Assembly: GCA_964035015.1 (NCBI GenBank)
Contig: CAXIUP010000186.1
Location: forward strand, 62,001 to 126,000
Direction: 5' to 3'
DNA: 64,000 nt
DNA from: Corallium rubrum
Taxonomy: Eukaryota; Cnidaria; Anthozoa; Scleralcyonacea; Coralliidae
The position numbers were made by a program, and so were the translations under genes. Below, one piece after another: positions 10,127-21,002 of this stretch (position 1 is its first letter; the number at the start of each line of letters is the position of its first letter). The notes beneath the pieces are model-generated. The model did not search any database. It was not told where the DNA came from and was given only the letters and a program-made list of their open reading frames with translations.

Positions 10127-12837
10127 GGTGGAATGACCCCCAAATTTATTTTTTAGAAAAAAAAGCTTTCAACAAAATTTAAATTGTATGAATGTTATAA
10201 GCATAACAAAGTATGAATATTTTTGTGGTAATGACATATTCTGTTGCCATGGTTACCAGGATAAAGTCTCGAAACCCGTACTTTGAGTCAAAACGCCAGC
10301 ATCCATAACGTGATTAGTTTTTAAGCAATGTCTATGAAACTTTGGGGATAAAATCAGCTTTAATATGTCTATGCAATGGACTAAAAGCTTTTTGATCAGA
10401 GAAGTGGTTATTAATTTATTTAGTCAATAGTATACATACTCGGAATCAGAATACATATTCCAAAATAATACAAAATCTATTAAAGCATATCCTACCATTC
10501 TAGTTCACTGCATAGCTTTACATATGTGGAATATTCCCTGAAAATTTGAGATATCAATGTTACGAGTTTAAAGTTTGTCTACAGAGAAAATACAGTTTAA
10601 AGTTTGTCTACCAAGTTTCACAGCTACATATACCTCTGCTTGGCTTCAGAAACCACTAAAACTCTCCTGCTCCATACTGTAGACCCTCTGCTTCTTGGTT
10701 CTTGTCCTCCTTTTTCTTTTTGAGTCCTCTGATCACCTTTCTTCTCTTTTTAGCTCTGGGCGTGCTTTTATATTGTGCGAGCGAAACACGAGACTTGTCT
10801 TCAGCTTGACAGGCGAGTTCAGTGTACTTGCCAGCAGGAATATTCATTGACTTGAAAAGTTCAACAATTGCATTGCAACCAATATTGAAGTGTAAGACCG
10901 CATCATACACTCCAAATTCTAGGCTGTCTCTGTGAACAAAGACTTCCTTAGGAATTCTTTGCCAAATTAGAGCATTCAGAGCCTGGTTCTGATTTTGCAT
11001 TTTTCCATGTAAGCACTTTTCCAAAAGACTGTTATCACTAAGTCTCTGGAACACAGGCTTCACCAGCTGAATGATACTCTTTGGGAGACCAGAACCATGT
11101 TTGTATGGTTTTGTCCCATTGGCTTTGTCTTGTTGGTAACGACACCAGCTATCACTTCCAGGTGGGCAATGGAAGGTATGGTAAGGGTTCGCATCACTGG
11201 AAGCACAATGGAAGAGACTAGCATGGATGGCTTTTGTCATCTTACCCAAATCTCCAACATTGGACCTAATAGCAATGCCATAATAATTTCGTAGCTTATC
11301 TATCATGGCATTTGTCAGCTTACCCTTACCACCCAGTCCAGGATTATCTTTCTTCAATTTTCGGAGTGCCGTTCCTACTCTTTTCTGGACATGGCCGATA
11401 CACTCTCGTTTCTGCACTTCAATGCCAGGATAGGTATTCTTTACTTCAGAAAAGCTTTTACTATCCCCATCGCCATAAAAATCTGTGTATTGCAGATTAT
11501 TCTCTTCCACTGACCTTTCAAACATACGCGAAGCTCCTTCCGGTTCCATGGCTGGAGCAGATCCTCGGTAATTTGCCTTACAGTTAGTGTGCTTGGCTTT
11601 CCATTCTCGATATTCTTTACTACTCTTCTCCAGTTTTTCATAGTGCTTGCACTCTTTACAGTGGCTGGTCAGGGCTTCAACGTCGAGAACTTTCCCGGTA
11701 TCCATGGAGATAATGGTAACACATCCATTCAGCGAAGAATGTCCTCTTCTCTGCCAAGAGCCATCACACGAAATTCCACAGTCGACAGGAATAGTGTCAT
11801 CAGAGTCGGCATTTCTTTTCTTAGCACGTACTTCTTCTGCGGCTGATTTCATACATGCTTTTGCAACTTTCTTGACATGTTGGGTAATAGTCTGTGAAGA
11901 CTTTCGAAACGACTTCGCTGTCAATGGCGATGGCATGTTCATAAGAGAACAGAACTTCGAGGCCCCTGCATGACCTTTCCCTATTCTCCGCATGCCATAA
12001 ATAAGACGCTTGTTTACTTTGAAGCTTTTTTCTGTTCGCTTAGAAGTCCAAAACAGATGCTTCCAATTGCAGTTTTGGCAACATAAACGAAGCTTTGATG
12101 CACAGCCTTTGCGACTTACATCATCTTCTTCAAGGGAAAGACCAACACAGTCACACTCTGGACATTTCAACAGACAAAACACATCAGCAATAAGTCCCAT
12201 ATCACAAAGTCTGAAACCAGTAATATCTTTACCACTATTATCCAACGTTTTAACGTTAGATCTTTCGTTGATTAGTTGCTGCAGCTTTCCAAAAGAAGCT
12301 GAATTTCCGGAAGCCATGTGCTCATTATTTGTCTCGCCTTCCACTGAAGAAATCTAATTCTTTCCAGCGTCTTTTTCTGGCATTTGTACATAGCCCCCTT
12401 CTTCATTATCAACACGAGGACGTTTTGTAAAGCGATTTCCAGTGAATTGCCGCTTTTTGTGCCTCTTAGTGGCAAATTTACCCATCTTACTTTTGAAAAT
12501 ATCTTCGATTATAAACTGGCCTTCGATTTTATGTTGCTAATTTGGCGTGCTGGATCCGGAGAGGGCTGGGAAGTTTAAAATAGAACCCAGTCCTTCATAG
12601 CTACCCCACATTTATTTGGGGTTAATTTTGGGCAATAACTTCGAAGTTATTGGCCAAAAACAAAGGGTAAACAAATACGTTTCCATGGCAACGAAGCCAC
12701 TAACGGTTAATAATCCTAAATAAAAAAGCCGTTATATGTATAAAATAAATGTAAAAACAATATAGGATCAAAGTTTCATACTCTAGGGCACATACGAGGC
12801 AAAAAAAATTTTCCCAAATTTTGGGGGTCATTCCACC
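10127..12837. mobile_element. Kolobok-like TTAA transposon
   Basis: Inverted ends GGTGGAATGACCCCCAAA are flanked by TTAA at 10123-10126 and 12838-12841. The interior holds one transposase frame on the minus strand with the CDGSWQ-RGHSSLNG signature. TTAA duplication with this transposase type points to Kolobok; piggyBac also uses TTAA but its transposase is different. It inserted 37 bp beyond the stop codon of the HMG/C2H2 gene, inside the MULE. Confidence 0.88.
10656..12485 (-). pseudogene. Kolobok-like transposase with one nonsense codon
   Basis: From the ATG at 12485 the frame starts with a basic stretch (KRHKKRQFTGNRFTKRP), typical of this family. It meets a TAG at codon 44 (12356-12354), then stays open in the same frame to 10656, about 565 more residues. 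The main part has paired cysteines (CPEC, CCQNCNWKH), then CGISCDGSWQRRGHSS, YGDGDSKSF and HCKECKHYEKLE. Asp residues in CDGSW and DGDSKS are likely catalytic. The family is often labelled Mutator-like in domain databases, but the TTAA ends argue for Kolobok. One stop codon makes it inactive unless read through. Confidence 0.85.
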
Positions 12838-12925
12838 TTAAATTGTTAAATAAATACAAATAGTGAGCTACTGTTATAGTTACTGTTAAAAGCTTCTAGG
12901 ACAGCGTCGGCCACGGTTGAAATCC

Positions 12926-13081
12926 AAATATTACCAGGGTTAAGTCACGTTGGCCTGAAAAACAGAGAAAAATCTTCTCGACGTTTCGAGCAAAGGCCCT
13001 TCATCAAGGGCCTTCGCTCGAAACGTCGAGAAGATTTTTCTCTGTTTTTCAGGCCAACGTGACTTAACCCTGGTAATATTT
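12926..13081. repeat. Near-perfect palindrome with decayed hammerhead-like core
   Basis: A 156-bp inverted repeat with about 78-bp arms centres near 13003. The arms contain GGGCCTTCGCTCGAAACGTC, resembling the stem II and GAAA part of a hammerhead. On the minus strand the other core box reads UUGAUGA instead of CUGAUGA, so the fold is probably inactive. The same motif family recurs at 21965-22050. Confidence 0.85.
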
Positions 13082-13344
13082 GTTATAGTTACTGCCTGCC
13101 TAGTGTCCAAGTTGACATTTTACTGATATGCATCTACAAGTAATGAACATGTCTCAATGAACCACTTGCATGATGTATTTTCACTTATTTAACTACAACT
13201 ACGAGAAGGTTTTGCCAGCATCCAGGGTAAATTAGATAGATACCAGCAAAGATTCTGGATGTTGTAGTTAAATAAGTGACAATGCATCATGTAAATGTTC
13301 TGTTGACGGTACTGACTGGGAAAGTACAATCATGCGTGACCTAA

Positions 13345-14237
13345 CAGGGTCTGAAATTTAAATTTTTTTTCAGTATCCCATGGGATACCAGGGTTCAAAG
13401 TTTTAGCATCCCCGCTAAGAATCCAGTATCCCACTTTTGGATACTAGTTACCATAATTTTTAGTATCCCACCTATTTGTCGGGGTGACTGTACATCACAA
13501 GAAATATATTAAGAAAACATTAATTAATCAAAACAGTTTTATTTTGCACTAAAACCCATCAAAGTCACTTTCAGAGTCAGACTCTGAATTAAATAAACTC
13601 AAACCAACATCATGTTGATGACATAATGTCACATTGTTCACATTGTCATTATTTACTGGCACTTCACTGTTTCTTTTGAAGTTCGTATTTACGTCTATGA
13701 TCAGCTGGGTGCTTTTCTTTACGTCTACGAACATTTTCTGTAAATCGTTGATCAGTTTGCTGTTCACGTACCTCTTCGTCTCTGACGACTACGACGTCTT
13801 CTACCTCTTCATCGACTACATTCACTACAAAGTCTTCTACAGGAGCTGATTCCGCAGGAGTTTTTGTTTTTTTAATTAGATATTTTAGCATATTCACCGA
13901 AATTATTTTAATAAAAAAACCCAACACTACTTATAAATTAATATTCAAACATCCCCGTGAAGGCCTTCGGGTAGCAAGCTGACAACCATCCCCGCGAAGG
14001 TCCTGGGGACGAGATTGACAAATATCAACGACGCTATTACACGATTTCCAAGATGGCGACTTATATAGATCAGTTGTGCTAACAAAGCTATCGGGAGACC
14101 AACGGAGGCCTTTTCCGCTATCCCGATTTTTGAAATTTCGTGGTATCCCGTCGGGATACAAGTAAAACAGAAGTTAGTATCCAAAACGAAATTTTAGTAT
14201 CCCGTGGATATCGGGATACCGCAAATTTCAGACCCTG
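13345..14237. mobile_element. Short hAT-like non-autonomous element
   Basis: Inverted ends CAGGGTCTGAAATTT are flanked by CCTAA on both sides (13340-13344 and 14238-14242), an 893-bp element. Subterminal copies of TATCCCRTGGGATACC repeat at both ends. The CAGGG ends and short duplication suggest a hAT group with 5-bp duplications. Minus-strand ORFs inside (13549-13767 and 13664-13927) are acidic then basic, but I recognise no transposase. Confidence 0.75.
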
Positions 14238-14863
14238 CCTAATTAAACTGAGGGCAGGTCAGATTAGCCAAACAGCAATGAAATCAATGTACTTTCTTCA
14301 GGGGAAAGCATGTATGTACTTTCCTGAGCCTTCGTAGCCCAGAGTTTGATTCCGATTGAAAGGCCTTGTTGCATTTTTTAATGTGTACAATGGTTGTGTA
14401 TTTCAAATAATCAACACTCAAATTTAACCATCGCTTCAAAAACTCAATAATTCATGCTTAATCAAACTCATTAGCAATTCAGCTCTGCTTTTCTCAGCTT
14501 AGACAATGTTGATTTTCAAAATTACACTTGTGCTACTCCCTTGTGTTTTAAATCTGACAAAACACTGCTGCTCATGTTTTAAATAACCATTTTTCCTCAA
14601 CATGACTATAGTTATATGTTTGTAACAGGGCATGCATGACTGTGCTTTCTCAGTATAGTTATTGTAAACTACTGTTAGTATTTATACCATAATAACAAAT
14701 AGTGAATAAGTTTTTGTCTAATGCTTTGTTGATAACAATGCTGAAATACAAGTAAACAATGATAGACCACAACAAAATAAAATCCCACAGGATTTTGAAT
14801 GACACATTTTGAGTGATACATCATACACCTCGGTTCAACAGGCCTCTGGATTGTTCTCCTTAT
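14238..14863. other. Intergenic MULE DNA, no gene seen
   Basis: AT-rich sequence downstream of the SWIM gene. I see no convincing ORF, RNA gene or repeat structure here. Confidence 0.5.
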
Positions 14864-16612
14864 TTATTTTGATACATGCCTTGTTTTCGACTGCATCACA
14901 TGAGAGCCAGACTTCTTCGAACAATTTCGGTTTTCACGAACACTGCGTGCCAAGTCATGGCTTTGCTTTGCTTTTTTCTTGGGTACCTCGAGTGCAACTG
15001 TTGCAGGTCGTCCCTTGCCAACTGCTTGGCGACTGCAATTTCCTGACTTGCGTTTCCTGTTTGGCTGTACTTTAATTTTCTTGCCATTCTTGCCTTTTGT
15101 CAGCTCACTCTGTCCAAAATCAAAAAGTGCTGAGACCAGTTTTCCTTTTGTTAAACTTGAACCAGCTAACTTGGTTAATCTTTCTGAGAATTTCAAGGCA
15201 GCTTCAGAAAGTTTCGAATCTTGACAGCTTTGTAGCATTCCTGTAAGAACACTGCAGGCATTCTGGACTGAATAAACTGCATTATTCACCAGCTTCGCTT
15301 GGTCTCCACTATCGACTGCGTTAGGGGTATCTGTGGTCAAATTTAATTGAGTGGCACAGGTGGTCATTGGAATTCCATCAGCATGGTCTGCAGCCTGTTG
15401 TGGATCTACACCATCTACAGCGTCATGGGTATCGGTGTCATTGCTCTGTCCACGTAAAGAGGTGTAGTACGACAGTGGCAATGTGTTTCCCAATGCCATA
15501 GCTGCTAACTTCCACCTTTCATCTGGGTTAGAAATTGGCACAAAGTTGATACAAGTGGCAATATTTGCAGCCCAAATCAGGTACTGGTGTTTGCAAGGTG
15601 CACCATCCTTCCCTCCGTGACAGCTGCACACTCCAAGTGACATATCCACACTATATCTAAGGATTGAAGTAAGATACCACTATATTAATCTGTGAGAAAT
15701 TTTGGTTTAAGAAATAGAAAACATTTTCCATGTTTACACTTACATATACAGTTATAGAAACACGAGTGAAAGTTTGGGAGGAACGAGAAATTGTAGTGGG
15801 AACACGAGCCCACAGGGTGAGTGTTTCCACGCTATTTTGAGTTCTCCCAAACTTTCACTCATGTTTCTATAACATATGGGAACATGGAAAAAAATGTTTT
15901 CCATTTCTTTTGCACCCAAGCTTTTGTCAAACATTACTTTTACTCTCGGCAGTGTTAAAATAATTTCAATGAAGCACAAGGGATATTTAAACACAGAGTG
16001 ATTGCATAAAAGGGAAGCACCCCCATGAAATTTATTCTAGTTGAGTGTTTGACTAAAGATGGTGAGTTAATCAACCGGCAAACAGGAATCAAAATATGAC
16101 CCAGCTTTGTTTTGAAATTAAGAACTTCGTTAAAATGTACTCCTTAAGTTAGAACAGTTATAAAGCAAGCTTCATGGAGAAATTAAGAGAGAATTTAGGC
16201 CTTATTCAAAAATGGCCGCCGAATTAAAATTCTTTTATATACATATAAATTAGCCAAAATAGCAACCAGCTTACGTGCCATCATAAAACCATAGGGAGCC
16301 ACCTTTCGTTTCTTTCTTCTTTACTTCAGCTCTGAGAGTAACACTATTAAGAGCTTGAAATTCGGCAAGCCATCCTTCTAAGTTATTCGACAAAAAATTA
16401 TCTGTCGTTACCTTCAACTTAAACTGCGATTCAGTGCCACAACATTCACTGACTTCATACTGGTAATCTTCGGGAAGCTTTTCCAAAACAACGATCTCAA
16501 ACTTCTCCTTCTCTTCTTGTGTCAGTTTCTGACGATGGAAACGGTTATCGACTTTATTTAACGCACTCTCTAGTAAATCGTCAAAGCCCTCCAGGTTTAT
16601 GCTTGACGCCAT
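14864..16612 (-). CDS. Transposon-borne SWIM zinc-finger protein
   Basis: Exon 1 runs 16612-16275 (starting MASSINLEGF) and ends at a GTAAGC donor. Exon 2 starts at 15656 after TTAG and runs to 14864. Phases match (2 then 1), giving about 376 residues. The SWIM finger is CSCHGGKDGAPCKHQ (CxC...CxH), straight after the exon junction. The C-terminus is Lys/Arg-rich (KIKVQPNRKRKSG, GRPATV), like the tail of Mutator transposases. No catalytic DDE domain lies upstream: exon 1 is only 112 codons. It reads inward from the right inverted repeat, opposite the HMG/C2H2 gene. It could be the DNA-binding remnant of a transposase or a stand-alone helper. The earlier ATG at 16678 lies within the inverted repeat and is less likely. 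Confidence 0.78.
15710..15905. repeat. Foldback MITE in SWIM gene intron
   Basis: The segment with ACGAGTGAAAGTTTGGGAG and its inverted copy near 15840 form an imperfect hairpin inside the 618-bp intron, with ACATTTTCCATG at the outer ends. Confidence 0.7.
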
Positions 16613-16653
16613 TTTACATTTTTCACGCATGCATGCAAGCGTGCGTGAACCGC

Positions 16654-16748
16654 GTGGCGAGAACTCGCGAGCTCCCAAGATGCAACTTGGTCAGGGATGG
16701 CAAAGACCGTCTGGGATGGCAAAGACCGTTTACGAAAGGGAAAATTGC
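16654..16748 (-). repeat. MULE terminal inverted repeat, right
   Basis: Inverted match to 8357-8431, with one segment (GGTCTTTGCCATCCC on the inward strand) present twice in tandem. It is followed by the 9-bp duplication at 16749-16757. Confidence 0.93.
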
Positions 16749-16757
16749 GTCGACGAT

Positions 16758-18228
16758 CCCAGCATCATTTCTATTCTTTTGGTCTTCACTTCTTTAGGTT
16801 TTTTCTTCAGGGCATTAATTCAGCTGATGCGTAGGAACTGCCAGATCCGGTGTCAAGCAGTGCGTGGGTCTTAATCCCATCAATTTGAACGAGCACACTC
16901 GGATATCACTTCGTTATCATCTGGTTTGTACGCTGTCTTCACTAGTTCCGGTTCGCATTCTTTTGGCCCATTACAAATCGAAGTATGATGCCTTTCATGA
17001 CAATGTCTGCATGTTGTGGTACTTCGACATTCTGACGCTTTATGCGAAGGCCCCGTGCAGTTGAAGTACAGCTTCTTAGTAGATAGAACTTTCTTACGAT
17101 CTTCTATAGTAAGAACTGAATCACATTCCGATGACCGATGTCTTTCCGTATTGCAATAGACACACGCTCGCGTTTGTTTACCTTTTCTCTGCTGTGTCTG
17201 AAAATGATACCCTCCGTTTCTTCGTTCTTTCTTGTTCGAATCTTCTGTTTTGTTGCTCTCTACTGGGTTACGTCGAGTCCATAGTCGAAGGGCTTCTGTG
17301 AATTGAACAAAGTTCCAAGTCTCCCAATTGGGGTCGTTGCGAACTAGATCTCCTCTGTTTGGCAACTTCTCAAGTGTCATTGAAACAGTTCCGTTTACCA
17401 CGTCGAGCTGTTTAAGCGTCTCCAATGACTGCACGCAATACGCAAGCTTCTCGTAGAATTCATGGACTTTCTTTGGGTTTGCTGTAGCTGTATGGGGTAA
17501 CTCAAGGATTTCTTTAACGTAGGCTTTGACGACTTTGCTATCTTTCCCAAATCTATCTTTTAAAATGGCCACCGCTCGATTGTAGCCTTTGGCGGTGTAT
17601 GGCAAAGCTTCGATTGCTCTTTTGGCTTTGTCGCACAACAATTCTCTAAGGTAAGATAATTTGGTCACTGGTGGCATGCTGGTTTTGTCGATCGTTTCGG
17701 AGTATTGTCCCCAGAATCTAGGCCAATCGGCGTAAGTCCCGTTGAATTTCGTGATCTCGAGTTTGGGCAACTTTGCATGTTCACGGCTGGGCTGTTTACT
17801 TGCGATTCACTGTCTGGTTTGACGAATTCCGCTTGTAATTTCATTTTCGCTTCGTGTAGATTCATCTCAAAGTTCATGCGTTCTTTCCGTTCTTGGTCCT
17901 CACGTTTGGTTTCTGTGTCACTCAACCATTCTTCCATGATATTGAGCTTTTGGTCTGCTTCTTCCATCTCGCTTTCCACCTTGTCGCTCCACTTGTCAAT
18001 TTCTTCGGTGCTTTCGTGCGCTGTAATCTTTTCTGCTTCGACGGTTCTTTGCCATTTGCTTACTTCTTTGAGTGTTTCTTTTAAGGTTTCGATGTGTCTT
18101 CAAATGGCATGCTCCTTACCTGCTTTTAAAACCTTGTCCGTTTTATCTCTGGCTCTTCCTAGTTGTACTAGATTCGTTTCTAATACAGAGGCGGTCTCTT
18201 CGGGGACTGTCTTGTCGGCAGTCGCCAT
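16758..18228 (-). pseudogene. BEL/Pao gag and start of protease
   Basis: The frame opens at an ATG at 18228 and shifts near 18105 and again near 17780. It then runs to 16880 as a DUF1759-type gag (LPKLEITKFNGTYADWPRFW) with zinc knuckles (CVYCNTERHRSSEC, CRHCHERHHTSIC). Immediately after, in another frame at about 16870-16820, comes the aspartic-protease motif LLDTGSGSSYAS, and then the MULE cuts the gene. Gag packages RNA; the protease processes the polyprotein. At least three frame changes make it non-coding as it stands. Confidence 0.9.
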
Positions 18229-18270
18229 CGCTTCGCTTGTTATATAGTTCCTTGCGTAAGAATCAAATAT

Positions 18271-18289
18271 GATCCCGTCGGAGGTGCCA
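18271..18289 (-). other. Probable primer-binding site of BEL element
   Basis: On the element strand, two bases after the 5' LTR, the sequence TGGCACCTCCGACGGGATC starts with TGG, as expected for pairing with a tRNA 3' end. I did not identify the tRNA. Confidence 0.6.
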
Positions 18290-18291
18290 CA

Positions 18292-18499
18292 TGTCCTGAA
18301 TTTCTTCGCCTCCCAAAGAATGTATCCAAGACAAGTCGCTAAGTTTGTAAGTTTATTTGGAATATATTGTATAAAGCTGTCTCAAGTCTTACTCTCACTC
18401 TCTTTGCGGTCTCTCACATACACTCACAGTTTAAAAACAAACAAGGGCACTCCTTTTTTATATGTTCGGAATTTCTGGTGATGTAATCAGTCCCCGACA
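18292..18499 (-). repeat. BEL LTR (5' end of element)
   Basis: Direct repeat of 4382-4595; ends TCCCCGACA, followed by CTAT at 18500-18503, which matches the left flank. Confidence 0.93.
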
Positions 18500-18503
18500 C
18501 TAT

Positions 18504-18932
18504 ACTGTAATAACATATAGTTCTTAGGCGATCAGATGATATGTTTTTATTGTCGTAGTTTAGACGGTTTATTCACGTTTATAAGTGGAATGAGGTTTTT
18601 GAAGAACGAGGCAATATTATAGGTTTGTATTGTCCCAGTTTATACCTTCATTCCCGTTTATAAGTGGAATGAGGTTTTTAAACAACAAGGGAATATGATA
18701 AGTTTTTATTGTGCCAGTTTCTAGACTTTATTGGCGTTTATAAGTCGAATGATGTTTTTAAAGAACGAGGAAATATGATGTTTTTATTGTCGTAGTTTAT
18801 ACACTTTATTCACGTTTATAAGTGGAATGAGGTTTTTGAAGAACGAGGCAATATGATATGTTTTGATTGTCCCAGTTTATCCGCTTTATTCGCGTTTATA
18901 AGTCGAATTGAGGTTTTTAAAGAACGAGGCAA
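18504..18932. repeat. 80-bp satellite array
   Basis: The array interrupted at 4381 resumes here with ACTGTAATAACATATAG and about five monomers, then is cut at GAGGCAA by the CMC transposon. The broken monomer continues at 40530. Confidence 0.93.
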
Positions 18933-19130
18933 CCCAGTGGGCAATGGTACGTTGAAACAACGTTGTTTCAACGTCGAAACCACGTTGTTTCAACGTCGAA
19001 ACCCGACGTTGAAATTAGGTTGGATTTTGGTTGTATATGTAAATTGGATCGACGTCGCATTTCGACGTTGAACCAACGTCATTTCACAACGTCAGAATAC
19101 AACGTTGAAACAACGTTTAAACAACGTCGC
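18933..19130 (+). repeat. CMC left end with subterminal repeats
   Basis: About a dozen copies of AACGTTG or AACGTCG motifs in both orientations follow CCCAGTGGGC. Subterminal repeat clusters of this kind are where CMC proteins bind. The mirror copy lies at 40255-40529. Confidence 0.88.
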
Positions 19131-20736
19131 AGTGTTTCTCGTTGCATGTTTAGATTTTTTGCTACCTCACCCGGCAACTGAGTAGCACAAAAAGATATTT
19201 AAAGTGCTGAATAACAGATTGTTCGTATTTCAGCACACGCAAATAGCCAAAAAGGACGAAAATTCGGCAGAATCATGTTTTAACTAATTGCGACATATAT
19301 GGAATATATATTTACAAATGAACAATCACGTAACTTTTTAAAATCGTATTTGTCAAAAAAACAACAAATATAGACGCATAATTCTTATAATTGTTGGGAA
19401 ATACGAAGTTTTTGAACTGCTTGATTTTTGAATTGGATATAGGACGGATAAGCGAAACTAACCAAGCTTTGTTCAACGCAAGAAACAAATTTGGGTGCTT
19501 TGCCTTTGGAACAGTCCTGCTTTCTCTTTCAAACCAAAGATAATCGACCTTACACGCGATTGTACGCAAATTAAAAACTACCGGATAAAGAACATATAAA
19601 ATTTATTTCGATTGGACGTTAACTTTACTTACTGTCGGCAACTTCATGAAAACCACAGGACTGGCTGATGGCTGGGGATAGACACACGATAACTCACGAG
19701 TAGGTGAAACAAATGGGGGAGTGAGATATTGCTGACATGTGAGATATATATGACATGTCATGTTTGGTTTATTACATAAAATGTTGGAAGTTTCCATTTA
19801 AAAAGGGCAGTAAAGATCGACACCACGCAAATTGCGAAAAATGGTCCGTTTATCATAGATAATCGCATAGTACAATTATCGTATTTATTAGTGACGAAAG
19901 AATGAATAAAGTCCACTCTTGTGTATAAAAAACGTGATATTTTTATTAGCCTTAATCATCAAATAGATGGCCTAAATTATCAAATCATATAAATAATTAA
20001 ACGTCATTGATTTTTTCTTCCACCACCACCCACCTTGACGGTCTGGGGCGTACTTGAGTGAGGACGAAATTGCCACCACAACGTCGCATTCAGTTCCTTT
20101 CTAAACTTTTAGGACACTCTCTGTAAAGAAATAAAATAATAAAAACGATTAGTGTAAATTAGTGTAAATCCGTAGATTTCTTGTAGTTTTTATATAGATT
20201 GGGAGAGCAAATTAAGCGTTTAAAATTAAAAATATGCGAGAAATAATGATGTTGGTTATGTGTCTCCGCCAAATCATTTAGAAAAGAAACCTAGCTAATT
20301 GGATAATGCTCAGGTTTTTTTATTTGACCAATTTTAAATCTGTTTGTGGTACAAATGGATAAGTCGTACGATATACTTTTGATTTCACAAGGGAATACAC
20401 AAAGAAATATCGGCGAGTAAGATATAGTCGTAAATGTATCAATTCCAGTGGATATATAAAACTTGCAAAAAAATTTATGTTACTTACGTAAATCCAATTG
20501 AGGTTAGAAAAACTAAACTTAAAACCCATCTCTCAGTAATATATATCACGCTTCAAAGAGATTGTTTTCTTACAATACACAATTTAACAACGTATGGTTA
20601 AGGAGAGTGTAGCCTACCAGTGATAATTCTAAATAGTGGCGTATCCTGAAATGACAATTTTCCTTTCTTCCCCTGCATGTTCATTTTGGACATATCATTT
20701 GACATTAACCTGCAAAATACACAGTATTTGTTTTAC

Positions 20737-20810
<74 letters not shown>

Positions 20811-21002
20811 GTTATCCAAGTTCTCAAGTTACCAGGGTTTTAGTGTATACACATAGTGATTGTATTACCTTTTCATTACTCGGTTTACGTTGTCTTTCAC
20901 GTTAACCCCACCAATTTTTGAAAGCTGGGAAACCTGAATTAATATAATATAAATGCGTAATTATTAAAATTAATAAAAAAACGATAATTTTTTGGAAGAA
21001 AG
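19131..21002. other. No gene seen; contains (AC)n
   Basis: AT-rich left arm of the CMC element. A perfect (AC)n microsatellite of about 69 bp lies at 20741-20809. No ORF resembles a known protein. Confidence 0.55.
20741..20809. repeat. (AC)n microsatellite
   Basis: About 34 uninterrupted AC dinucleotides. Confidence 0.98.

Larger units (their letters stand above)
8357..16748. mobile_element. MULE-like DNA transposon inside the BEL element
   Basis: Terminal inverted repeats begin GCAATTTTCCCTTTCGTAAA and extend about 75 bp (8357-8431) on the left and about 95 bp on the right. The right copy holds an extra tandem 19-bp segment. Both ends are flanked by GTCGACGAT. The element carries a three-exon HMG/C2H2 gene reading inward from the left end and a two-exon SWIM gene reading inward from the right end. 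Without its own nested insertions it is about 4.8 kb. I found no Mutator DDE core, so it is either non-autonomous or uses an unrecognised transposase. Superfamily assignment rests on duplication length, long inverted repeats and the SWIM domain. Confidence 0.85.
4382..18499 (-). mobile_element. BEL/Pao LTR retrotransposon, decayed, interrupted by a MULE
   Basis: Two direct repeats starting TGTCCTGAA and ending CCCGACA (4382-4595 and 18292-18499) bound the element, flanked by CTAT on both sides (4378-4381 and 18500-18503) within satellite sequence. On the minus strand the order is LTR, primer-binding-like site, gag, aspartic protease, RT-RNase H, integrase, DUF5641-like domain, LTR, which is BEL/Pao order. 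The protease region is split by an 8.4-kb DNA transposon. Several frameshifts show it is not autonomous. The LTRs differ by about five substitutions plus an 8-base insertion by eye, so the insertion is not recent. Confidence 0.95.

Noticed and set aside
10656-12485. Treating this transposase as the missing MULE transposase
   Set aside because: It has its own inverted ends and TTAA duplication nested inside the MULE, so the Mutator-like domain label does not make it the MULE enzyme.
4382-18499. Endogenous retrovirus with envelope gene
   Set aside because: No envelope-like frame is present between integrase and LTR. Gag, protease and RT motifs are those of BEL/Pao.
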